Shown here piece after piece: positions 25,957-33,815 of a stretch of 64,000 bases of DNA (positions are counted from its first letter, which is position 1; every line of letters begins with the position of its first letter). The DNA lies in assembly GCF_021202945.1 (NCBI RefSeq), contig NZ_JAJOYR010000001.1:868001-932000 (forward strand). The letters run 5' to 3'. The position numbers were made by a program, and so were the translations under genes. Source of the DNA: Stenotrophomonas sp. SY1. GTDB taxonomy: Bacteria > Pseudomonadota > Gammaproteobacteria > Xanthomonadales > Xanthomonadaceae. The notes under the pieces were generated by a model. The model did no database searches, was not told where the DNA came from, and was given only the letters and a program-made list of their open reading frames with translations.

Positions 25957-28674
25957 ATGTATTTGAAGTCCCATGCCTTGGCCGCGGCCATTGGCAGTGT
26001 GTTGTGCGTGGCCGCCACCAGCCAGGCCGCGCAAGCGCAGCAGCCCCCCAATCCACCGGAAAACGCGCGCACGCTTGATGCGGTGCAGGTCACCGGCAGC
26101 CATATCAAGCGTGCGCAGCTGTCCGGCGTAGGCCCGGTCAGCGTGGTGGATGCCGAAACCATCGAGCGTTCCGGCGCCACGTCGGTGGAAACGCTGCTGC
26201 AGCGCTTGCCGGCATCGGCCGGCTATGCCGGCAGCCAGAGCAACGCCTACTGGGCCGAGAACGGCTACGGCACCACCCAGGTCAACCTGCGTGGCCTGGG
26301 GGCCAACCGCACCCTGGTGCTGCTCAATGGTCGCCGTATCGTCAATGGTGGCACCGGCGCCAACAGCTCGGTCGATCTGAACGTGATTCCGGTATCGCTG
26401 ATCGAACGCGTGGAAGTGCTGAAGGATGGCGCCTCGGCCATCTACGGTGCCGACGCCGTGGCCGGCGTGGTCAACATCATCACCAAACATGGCTTTGACG
26501 GCGCCGAAGTGGCGGTGCGTTATGGCCAGACCGCAGAAGGTGACGGCGAGGAAACGTCGGTCGATTTCACCTGGGGCATCACCGGCGAGCGCGGCTCGCT
26601 GATGACGGCGATCAACTACTACGACGGTGGCTCGGTGAACATGGCCACGCGTGCGCCGTGTGGTCTGGTCGAGTCGGACGGCAAGCTGGTGTGCTCGGGC
26701 AGCTCCACCACCGTGGGCGGCCGCGCATTGCTGGCCGATGGCAGCCGCGTCAACTTCAACCAGGTGCTGGGCGGCAACGGCGACTTCTACGAACCGTATT
26801 CAGCGGCCAAGCACAACTACAACGGCAACTACACGCTCAATGCGGTCAACCCGATTGAACGCCTGAGCTTCAGCGTGTTCGGCGACAGCCAGATCAACGA
26901 CACCACCACCGCCTTCGTCGAGATGATGTACACCAACCGCCAGTCCAGCCAGCTGGCGACGGCCGGTGCGCTGGGCGTGTACCGGCCCATCAACATCGCC
27001 GCCGATCATCCGACCAACCCGACCGGACAGGATCTGCTGCTGCAACGTCGGCGCCTGGAAGAGGCCGGCCCGCGTCACTTCTTCCAGGAAACCGATACCT
27101 GGCGCGTGGTCGCTGGCCTGAAGGGGCAGCTCGGCACCAGCTGGGACTGGTCGGCGGCGTTCAACTGGGGACGCAACACCGGTGTGGACGGCTCGGACAA
27201 GGTTGCCAACCTCGACCGCGTCGAGCAGACGCTCGATCGCAGTATCTGCAGCCCGCTGCCGGGTGCAGCGATTCCGTGCGGCGACTACCTGGGCTATGGC
27301 GACCTGAGCCAACAGGTGCTGGACTACATCCTGTTCAACTCGCGCGACACGGGCGGCAACGAGCAGAAGAGCTTCACCGCCAACCTCAGTGGCCAGATCT
27401 TCGAGCTGCCGGCCGGCTGGGTGGGCTTTGCGGCCGGTGTGGAAGTGCGCAAGGAGCGCGGCTGGCGTGATCCGGACCCGCTCACCGTGCTGGGCATCGG
27501 CAACACCAACCAGCAGGATCCCATCCACGGTGAATACACCGCCAAGGAAGTATTCGCCGAACTGGCGATCCCGCTGCTGCAGGACAGCGTCATTGCCGAT
27601 TCGCTGTACCTCAACCTGGCCGGGCGTGCGTCGGACTACGACCTGTTCGGGCGCGACTATAACTACAAGGCAGGCCTGGACTGGCAGGTCAACGAATCGT
27701 TGAAACTGCGCAGCACCTACGCCACCGCGTTCCGTATCCCCAACATCCCGGAACTGTTTGGCGGTGTGGCCGAGGGCAACCTGACCACCACCGACCCGTG
27801 CAGCAACTGGAGCAGCCTGCCGTCCGATTCGGTGGTGCGTGCCAACTGCCAAGCCTATGGCGTGCCGGCCGGCTACGTGCAGCCGGGCAACAGCATTCTC
27901 ACCACCTCCGGAGGCAATGCGGAGCTGAAGCCGGAGGACGCCACTTCGTTCACCGCAGGTGTGGTGTGGACACCGGCGTTCGCTTCCGGCCTGACATTGA
28001 CGCTGGACTACTACAACATCCGCATCAAGAACGCGATCCAGCGCATCGCCGGTTCCACCAAGCTGGCCATCTGCTACAACACGCCGGGCTTGGCGCATCC
28101 GTTCTGTGATGCCAGCAACTTCACCCGCAATCCGCGTACCGGCGAAGTCGACTACCTCTCCTCGCAGCCGGTGAATGCGGCCAACGAACGCGCCAGCGGC
28201 GTTGATATCGGTGCGCTGTACGAGTTCGAGCTGGCAGGATTCGATGCCAGTGTCAGCGCTGATGTGTCGTACCTGCAGCGCTATGACGTGCGTCCGTACG
28301 CAGGCGCGGAGGTCATCGAGTACGCCGGCAAGATCACCGGCGGCCGCGGCAGCTATGCCAAGTGGCGTGGTCTGGCGGCGTTGAACGCGGCACGTGAAAA
28401 GTGGTCGGGTACGTGGACCATGCAGTACATCGGCCGCACCGACGACATCAACGCCACGCGCGGTGATATCGGTGATCATGCGCCATCGGTGTTCTATCAC
28501 AACCTGCAGCTCAAGTACGCCGTGAGCAAGGCGTTGGATGTTTCGCTTGGCCTGGACAACGTCTTCAACAAGAAGGCGCCCTTCATCCAGAGCTACACCG
28601 ACGCCAACACCGACACCATGACGTATGACCTGCTGGGTCGTCGCTGGTACGCACGCATCGGCTATCGCTGGTGA
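25957..28674 (+). CDS. TonB-dependent outer-membrane receptor (probable metal-related)
   Basis: The 905-residue receptor starts at ATG 25957, behind gggagagag, with a signal peptide (MYLKSHALAAAIGSVLCVAA). A TonB-box-like segment (TLDAVQVTGSHI) follows, then the plug domain at about residues 50-160 ([52 protein letters not shown]). The long barrel ends GRRWYARIGYRW. The type resembles the large xanthomonad receptors with an IERSG/LNGRR plug. It sits between a CopL-like leader and two PepSY reductase-like genes, suggesting that it imports a metal chelate that is reduced at the inner membrane. Iron and copper both fit; the leader favours copper responsiveness. Confidence 0.87.
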   Translation: MYLKSHALAAAIGSVLCVAATSQAAQAQQPPNPPENARTLDAVQVTGSHIKRAQLSGVGPVSVVDAETIERSGATSVETLLQRLPASAGYAGSQSNAYWAENGYGTTQVNLRGLGANRTLVLLNGRRIVNGGTGANSSVDLNVIPVSLIERVEVLKDGASAIYGADAVAGVVNIITKHGFDGAEVAVRYGQTAEGDGEETSVDFTWGITGERGSLMTAINYYDGGSVNMATRAPCGLVESDGKLVCSGSSTTVGGRALLADGSRVNFNQVLGGNGDFYEPYSAAKHNYNGNYTLNAVNPIERLSFSVFGDSQINDTTTAFVEMMYTNRQSSQLATAGALGVYRPINIAADHPTNPTGQDLLLQRRRLEEAGPRHFFQETDTWRVVAGLKGQLGTSWDWSAAFNWGRNTGVDGSDKVANLDRVEQTLDRSICSPLPGAAIPCGDYLGYGDLSQQVLDYILFNSRDTGGNEQKSFTANLSGQIFELPAGWVGFAAGVEVRKERGWRDPDPLTVLGIGNTNQQDPIHGEYTAKEVFAELAIPLLQDSVIADSLYLNLAGRASDYDLFGRDYNYKAGLDWQVNESLKLRSTYATAFRIPNIPELFGGVAEGNLTTTDPCSNWSSLPSDSVVRANCQAYGVPAGYVQPGNSILTTSGGNAELKPEDATSFTAGVVWTPAFASGLTLTLDYYNIRIKNAIQRIAGSTKLAICYNTPGLAHPFCDASNFTRNPRTGEVDYLSSQPVNAANERASGVDIGALYEFELAGFDASVSADVSYLQRYDVRPYAGAEVIEYAGKITGGRGSYAKWRGLAALNAAREKWSGTWTMQYIGRTDDINATRGDIGDHAPSVFYHNLQLKYAVSKALDVSLGLDNVFNKKAPFIQSYTDANTDTMTYDLLGRRWYARIGYRW

Positions 28675-28731
28675 TCGCAGGCGCCCCGTCGTGCAGACGG
28701 CGGGGCGCATCGCAGACTGAGGATGATGTAG

Positions 28732-29424
28732 ATGAAACCCGCTTTCTGGGCGCGCCGCGCCCACAAATGGATCGGCCTGATCATCGGCGTGCAGGCGCTG
28801 TTGTGGATGCTCAGTGGTGTGTACATGACGGTGGTGCCGCTGGACGTGATCCACGGTGACCACCTGGCGCACGTACATGGCGAACCCTTGCCACCGCAGG
28901 CCGCGCGCATCGATGCCGATGTGCTGGTGGCGCGCTATCCCCAATTGCAGTCGTTCCGGCTCAAGCATGTGCTGGAACGCGAGGTGTATGAAGTAAGGCA
29001 GGGCGGGACGAAATTCCTGGTCGACGCTGCCAGCGGCGAGCGCCTTCCAGCGCTGGATCGCGAAGCTGCGATTGCGCTGGCGCGTTCGCTGTACCAGGGC
29101 GAAGGCGAGGTGACACGCGTGGAATGGATCACCCAGGCGCCTTCGGAAGTGAAGACGCGGCCGGTACCGATGTGGGCCGTGCATTTCGCCGACAGCGGCG
29201 ATACCGCGCTCTATCTGTCACCGGACAGCGGCGAGCTGTTGGCACGTCGTCACAGCCTGTGGCGGTGGTTCGATTTCCTGTGGATGTTCCACATCATGGA
29301 TTATGAAAACCGCAGCGACGTCAACAACACCCTGTTGCGTGTTGCTTCCGTCATCGGGCTTGGCTTTGCGCTGAGTGGCATCTGGCTGCTGTTCTACAGC
29401 TTCGGCAAGCGGAGGCAGGCATGA
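28732..29424 (+). CDS. PepSY-domain inner-membrane protein
   Basis: The 230-residue protein has an N-terminal membrane segment (HKWIGLIIGVQALLWMLSGV, about residues 12-31). A periplasmic region with PepSY-like repeats follows, then a C-terminal segment (VASVIGLGFALSGIWLLFYS, about residues 203-222). The conserved pattern HKWIGL...WMLSGVYM and FDFLWMFHIMDYENR is typical of the PepSY-associated TM proteins found beside TonB receptors in metal-reductase loci. Its stop overlaps the start of the next gene (ATGA). The likely role is as membrane subunit of an electron-transfer unit acting on imported metal. Confidence 0.82.
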   Translation: MKPAFWARRAHKWIGLIIGVQALLWMLSGVYMTVVPLDVIHGDHLAHVHGEPLPPQAARIDADVLVARYPQLQSFRLKHVLEREVYEVRQGGTKFLVDAASGERLPALDREAAIALARSLYQGEGEVTRVEWITQAPSEVKTRPVPMWAVHFADSGDTALYLSPDSGELLARRHSLWRWFDFLWMFHIMDYENRSDVNNTLLRVASVIGLGFALSGIWLLFYSFGKRRQA

Positions 29425-31241
29425 CGCCCTGGATGCGTACCCTGCATAAGTGGGTGGGCCTGTTGATCGGCCTGCAGTTCGTGGTGTGGCTGGGCAGTGG
29501 TTTGATGATGAGCCTGCTCGACCCGGACAAGATTGCCGGTGCCGAACAGCGCACACCCAGGATGGAAGCGCCGGCATGGCCTGCCAATACGGTGTCGCCG
29601 GCCGAAGCATTGCGCGCAGCGAAGCACCCGGCGGCAACGCTGGACAGCGGCTGGTTGCTGGACAAGCCGGTCTATCGCCTGCAATCGCCGGAAGGCACCG
29701 AGGTGATCGACGCGCTCGACGGCCATCGCATCGACATCGACAGCGGGCTGGCCCTGCGTGTGGCACAGGCAGCCTATCGCGGTGATGGCGTGCCGGCTGC
29801 ACCGCAACACCTGAAGAAGACGCTGGAAACGCGCGCCAACCCCGATCCGGTGTGGCGGGTGGATTTCAGCGACGCGCAGGACACCACCATCTATGTGTCC
29901 GCGCACAGTGGTCAGGTGATGGAACACCGGACTGCAACGTGGCGGCTGTTCGATATTTTCTGGATGTTGCACATCATGGACTACAGCGAGCGGGTGAATT
30001 TCAACAACCCGCTGGTGGTGGGCATGGGCATCGGCGGGCTGTGGCTGGCGCTGACCGGCTTCTGGCTGCTGGTGGTCAGCTTCAATCTGCAGGAATTCAT
30101 CCCGCGCCGCTGGCGCAAGCAGCGCCAGCTGATGGTGTTTGCCCCCGGCGGCGCGCACCTGCGCACGGTGACCGCTGCCAATGGCGACAGCGTCTATGTA
30201 GCGCTGGCCCGTGAAGGGGTGAACCTGCCGTCCAACTGTGGCGGTGGCCAGAGCTGTGGCCTGTGCGAAGTGCGTGTGCGTGGCAGTGCCGGCAAGGCCA
30301 CTGCATCGGACCGTTCGCATCTGCCGGCGACCAAGCTGAAAGTGGGCTGCCGCCTGGCCTGCAACCTGCCGGTGGATGAGGACCTGGAGATCGAGGTGGC
30401 CGGCGGCGCCAGCCTTTGGACCGAACATTGGGCCACGGTGGTCAAGGTCGTGGCGGTAACGCCGTTCCTGCGCGAGGTACATCTGCGTCCGGAGAACCCG
30501 GCCGATGCACAGTTCCAGCCCGGCTGTTATCTGCAGCTGCATGTGCCTGAGTACGAGTTGCCGCGCAGTGCGTTGTGGCATCCGGACGATCATCGCGATG
30601 ACTGGAAGCCGCTGCCGTTGCCGGCAACGTTGCAGAACAAGGCTGCGGTGCGTCGTTCGTATTCACTGGCGATGCCTGTGACGGCGACCGAGGGCGAGCT
30701 GGTTCTACTGGCGCGTTTCAGTCCGGGTTGGCAGGAGAACAAGCGTCATCCACCGGGCAAGGGTTCGACCTGGCTGTACACGCTGCGCGAAGGTGATCGG
30801 GTGCGCTACAGCGGGCCGTTCGGAGACTTTGCCTTGAGTGGCGTCGAGCGCGAGAAGGTGTTCATCGGCGCCGGTGCGGGCATGGCACCGCTGCGCGCGA
30901 TGATCCAGCAGCGTCTGGAGGAGGGCGGTGGTGAACGCATCCATTTCTGGTATGGCGCACGCAATGCGCGCGATTGTCCATATGCAGAGCAGATGCAGGG
31001 GCTGGCGCAGCGACATTCGAACTTCAGCTGGCATCCGGTGTGGTCGGGTGATGCCGCTGACGGCGCGCCACGACGTGTGCATGACGCGATCCACGAAGAT
31101 CTGCTGCTGGAGCATCCGGATCTGTCCGGCTGCGAGTTCTATCTGTGCGGTCCCCCGGCGATGCTGGCGGCAACGCGCCAGCTGCTGCGCAAGCTGGGAG
31201 TGGAGGAGTCGAGGATCGCTTACGACGACTTCAAGATCTGA
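29421..31241 (+). CDS. PepSY membrane protein fused to 2Fe-2S ferredoxin and NAD(P)H reductase domains
   Basis: The 606-residue fusion begins with a PepSY-type membrane part at about residues 1-225, with hydrophobic segments near 10-32 and 195-218 and FDIFWMLHIMDYSERV between them. A plant-type 2Fe-2S ferredoxin domain follows at about 235-325 (NCGGGQSCGLCEVRV, with the last Cys in CRLACNLPV). The C-terminal flavin/NAD(P)H oxidoreductase module resembles NqrF (RRSYSLAMPV for FAD, GAGAGMAPLRAMIQQRLEEG for nucleotide, YLCGPPAMLAATRQLL at the end). The arrangement predicts electron flow from NAD(P)H through FAD and the iron-sulfur cluster to a periplasmic acceptor such as a ferric or cupric chelate. 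It overlaps the PepSY gene by four bases and is part of the receptor operon. Confidence 0.85.
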   Translation: MTPWMRTLHKWVGLLIGLQFVVWLGSGLMMSLLDPDKIAGAEQRTPRMEAPAWPANTVSPAEALRAAKHPAATLDSGWLLDKPVYRLQSPEGTEVIDALDGHRIDIDSGLALRVAQAAYRGDGVPAAPQHLKKTLETRANPDPVWRVDFSDAQDTTIYVSAHSGQVMEHRTATWRLFDIFWMLHIMDYSERVNFNNPLVVGMGIGGLWLALTGFWLLVVSFNLQEFIPRRWRKQRQLMVFAPGGAHLRTVTAANGDSVYVALAREGVNLPSNCGGGQSCGLCEVRVRGSAGKATASDRSHLPATKLKVGCRLACNLPVDEDLEIEVAGGASLWTEHWATVVKVVAVTPFLREVHLRPENPADAQFQPGCYLQLHVPEYELPRSALWHPDDHRDDWKPLPLPATLQNKAAVRRSYSLAMPVTATEGELVLLARFSPGWQENKRHPPGKGSTWLYTLREGDRVRYSGPFGDFALSGVEREKVFIGAGAGMAPLRAMIQQRLEEGGGERIHFWYGARNARDCPYAEQMQGLAQRHSNFSWHPVWSGDAADGAPRRVHDAIHEDLLLEHPDLSGCEFYLCGPPAMLAATRQLLRKLGVEESRIAYDDFKI

Positions 31242-31303
31242 AGTGGGTGAATTGCTGCGTCACCCCTTTCCCAGTGGACGGGGAAAGGGGGGCGCGGGGG
31301 GCT

Positions 31304-31672
31304 GAGGGCGTTGTTGTTGCTTCATCGAAAGCGCCCTCACCGCAACTCGTCTACCGCACGCGGGAGAGGGACTCGGATGGCCTGATGCGTACTGCTCTTG
31401 TCCCTTCTCCCGTTTACGGGAGAAGGTACCCCGCAGGGGCGGATGAGGGGGCTTTGGCTCTATGCGTTTTCAGAGCAGCCCTCACCCCAAACCCTCTGCC
31501 GCGTGCGGGAGAGGGGCTCGGATTGCCTGATGCATGCTGCTTTTGTCCCTTCTCCCGTTTACGGGAGAAGGTGCCCCGCAGGGGCGGATGAGGGGGGGCG
31601 TTGGCTCTACGTGCTTTCAAAGCAGCCCTCACCCCAACCCCTCTCCCGCACGCGGGAGAGGGGCTTCACCTG
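31304..31672. repeat. 145-base tandem repeat built from inverted repeats
   Basis: Two units, 31380-31524 and 31525-31669, are nearly identical, and a partial unit precedes them. Each contains the palindromes cttctcccgtttacgggaga and ctctcccgcacgcgggagag and the phrase gccccgcaggggcggatgag. The array fills the gap between convergent operons and probably forms strong hairpins that terminate or stabilise transcripts. Confidence 0.75.
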
Positions 31673-31675
31673 AAT

Positions 31676-32233
31676 TCACTCGTGCTTCGAGAATTCACTC
31701 AGGCTGCCATCCTCGGCCAGCAGTGCGACGGTGAAGGCTTGGCGGTAACCATCCGGTGACTCCATGCCCGGCGAGCCGATCGGCATGCCCGGCAGCACCA
31801 GCCCGCGTGCCTTCGGGCGTTCTGCCAGCAGCTTCTGGATGGCGGCGACCGGCACGTGACCTTCCACCACATAACCGTCGATCTCCGAGGTGTGGCACGA
31901 CATCATGCCGTCGCCGATGCCCAGGCGTTCCTTCACCGAAGCCATGTCGCCGGTGTCGTGGATCTCCACCGGGAAGCCTGCGGCCTGCATGTGCTCGGCC
32001 CAGCCACCGCAGCAGCCGCAGTTCGGGTCTTTGTGTACTTTCACCAGCGGCAGGTTCTTGTTGACCGGCGCCTGCGTGGATGCCGCCTGTGCGGCAGCGA
32101 CTGCTGTGACATTGGCTGTTGCCATGACGGCAGGTGCCGCCGGTGCTGCCGGCGTGGCATTGCAGGCACTGATCAACAGCGTGCCGCCTGCCAGCACCAG
32201 CCCGTAGATTGACGTTTTCGACTGAATGTTCAT
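31676..32233 (-). CDS. DUF411 metal-binding lipoprotein
   Basis: The 185-residue protein has a lipoprotein signal with lipobox LISAC (Cys about 24). An Ala/Pro-rich linker follows, then a DUF411 domain at about residues 63-185. The metal-binding motif is DPNCGCCGGW (Cys 72, 74, 75), with a further conserved SCHTSEIDGYVVEGHVP and GLVLPGMPIGSPGME. DUF411 proteins recur in copper and silver resistance loci and are thought to bind the metal in the periplasm. It is the last gene of the copL-copA-copB operon, 57 bases after the EF-hand gene, so transcription with the copper genes is likely. Confidence 0.85.
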   Translation of the reverse strand: MNIQSKTSIYGLVLAGGTLLISACNATPAAPAAPAVMATANVTAVAAAQAASTQAPVNKNLPLVKVHKDPNCGCCGGWAEHMQAAGFPVEIHDTGDMASVKERLGIGDGMMSCHTSEIDGYVVEGHVPVAAIQKLLAERPKARGLVLPGMPIGSPGMESPDGYRQAFTVALLAEDGSLSEFSKHE

Positions 32234-32290
32234 GAGGTTCGGTTCCTTGCAGATCGCCGCGCCGGTGGTGTTCCGGCGCAGCGGGAATGG

Positions 32291-32599
32291 TCAAAGCATG
32301 GACAGGCCGCGCTTGAACTCGTTGAGATCAAGCTTGCCGTCGCGGTTCGCATCGCTCATGTCGAAATGCGGCAGCAGTGCATGCTTGGCGGGCAGTTCCT
32401 GGCGGGTGACGAAGCCGTCGTTGTTGGCGTCGAAACGCTTGAACGTCGCGTCACTGTCAGCAGCGGCTGCTTTTGCGACGGGCTTGGCCTGATGCGCGCT
32501 GTGGTCGTGCGCGCCATGGCCGGCATGTTGCGCCTGGGCCATGGCGATCGGGGCCAGCGTTGCAGCAAAGGCAAACAGCAGGGTGTGCAGAGTCTTCAT
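32291..32599 (-). CDS. small periplasmic EF-hand protein of the copper operon
   Basis: The 102-residue protein has a signal peptide (MKTLHTLLFAFAATLAPIAM) and a His-rich stretch (QHAGHGAHDHSAHQ, about residues 24-37). Two EF-hand loops follow: DANNDGFVTRQE (57-68) and DANRDGKLDLNE (83-94). The loops carry the usual Asp/Asn and terminal Glu calcium ligands. The His-rich segment repeats the HAGH pattern seen in CopB and could bind copper. The start at 32599 gives a standard signal peptide; the longer frame upstream has none. It lies 61 bases after copB in the same orientation. The function is unknown beyond metal binding. Confidence 0.82.
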   Translation of the reverse strand: MKTLHTLLFAFAATLAPIAMAQAQHAGHGAHDHSAHQAKPVAKAAAADSDATFKRFDANNDGFVTRQELPAKHALLPHFDMSDANRDGKLDLNEFKRGLSML

Positions 32600-32660
32600 G
32601 TGTATTCCGTAATCGAATGTAGGGGAGCGGCGGCGCCAATGCGCCGGCCGTTCCAGGGGA

Positions 32661-33815
32661 TCAGAACCAGAAGCGGATGCCCGCCACCCAGCGCGAATCG
32701 CTGACGCCTTCACCGGCATCACGATGGATGTCCGCGGTGCGTCCGAACTTGCGCTCGTGCAGGAAGCCGACGTACGGCGCGAAGCGGCGGGTGATCTCGT
32801 AGCGCAGGCGCAGGCCGGCTTCGACATGGCCCAGGCCACTGCCCACGCCACGGCGCAGGTCGTCGTCGGCGGCGATGCTGGCTTCGACCACCGGCTGCAG
32901 GATCAGGCGGTTGGTCAGCAGCACGTCGTACTCGACTTCGAACGCCAGTTCCGCCTTGCGCGAACCGCCGAGGTAGGCCATCGCCGACACCTCGAACTTG
33001 TACGGCGACATGCCCTGGAAGCCGATGGCTGCGCGGGTCAGGTCCGGATTCTCGCGGCTGTTGTCATGACGGACACCGGCCACCACGTCCCACCACGGTG
33101 TGATCGAACGGCCGTACAGCGCATCGGCTGACCAGTCGCCCAGCTTGTCGTCGTTGCGGCTGCCTTCCATGCGTACCCACAGGCGGTCGATGTCGGTGCC
33201 GAACCACGCATCGATGCCCCAGGCCTGGCCACTGCCGTGATCGTTGTTCCAGCCTTCCAGGTGGTCGAACACCACCAGGCTGTTGAACGAGGACGCATGT
33301 TCCATTGCATGCGGCTTGAGCACCGGGAACGCGGCAGCGAAATCCTCGGCCGTCGGCACCGGGATCGGCTCGCGCGGCGTGTCGCTCGCAGCCTTCGCGG
33401 GCATGGTGTGGCCCGCATGCGGATCGGCACCGTGTGCGCTGTGATCCATCGCCGGCATGTCGTGGCCCGCGTGCGGGTCATCCTTCGCAGCTGGCGGCAT
33501 CGTGTGGCCGGCATGCGGATCGGTCGCATGTGCGCTGTGATCCATGGCCGGCATGTTGTGGCCTGCGTGCGGGTCATCCTTCGCCTTCGGTGGCATCACG
33601 TGCCCGGCGTGCGGATCATCCTTTGCCGCTGCCGGCATTGCATGCCCGGCATGTGCGTCGTGTGCGCTGGCCTTGGCCTTGGGTTTCGCATGGCCGGCAT
33701 GCGGGTCCGCAGACGGCTTTGCCGCAGCACCGTGCCCGGCATGCGGGTCCTGTGCAAATGCAGTGCCGCTGGCTGCCAGTGCGAGGAACAGCAACGAGTG
33801 GGAAAGTGTCTTCAT
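32661..33815 (-). CDS. copB: copper resistance protein B (outer membrane)
   Basis: The 384-residue CopB has a signal peptide (MKTLSHSLLFLALAASGTAF) followed by about 115 residues with many DPHAGH and MPAMDHSAH repeats, rich in His and Met, which probably bind copper in the periplasm. From about residue 155 (EHASSFNSLVVFDHLEGWNN) the conserved CopB outer-membrane beta-barrel begins, ending SRWVAGIRFWF with a terminal Phe. The start codon overlaps the copA stop (ATGA). CopB works with the multicopper oxidase CopA in copper tolerance. The unusually long repeat array is notable and its copy number probably varies among strains. Confidence 0.9.
   Translation of the reverse strand: MKTLSHSLLFLALAASGTAFAQDPHAGHGAAAKPSADPHAGHAKPKAKASAHDAHAGHAMPAAAKDDPHAGHVMPPKAKDDPHAGHNMPAMDHSAHATDPHAGHTMPPAAKDDPHAGHDMPAMDHSAHGADPHAGHTMPAKAASDTPREPIPVPTAEDFAAAFPVLKPHAMEHASSFNSLVVFDHLEGWNNDHGSGQAWGIDAWFGTDIDRLWVRMEGSRNDDKLGDWSADALYGRSITPWWDVVAGVRHDNSRENPDLTRAAIGFQGMSPYKFEVSAMAYLGGSRKAELAFEVEYDVLLTNRLILQPVVEASIAADDDLRRGVGSGLGHVEAGLRLRYEITRRFAPYVGFLHERKFGRTADIHRDAGEGVSDSRWVAGIRFWF

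Noticed and set aside
26800..29184. Minus-strand open frame of 794 codons opposite the TonB receptor and PepSY genes
   Set aside because: It has shadow composition (Arg/His/Val-rich), spans two well-supported plus-strand genes and has no signature.
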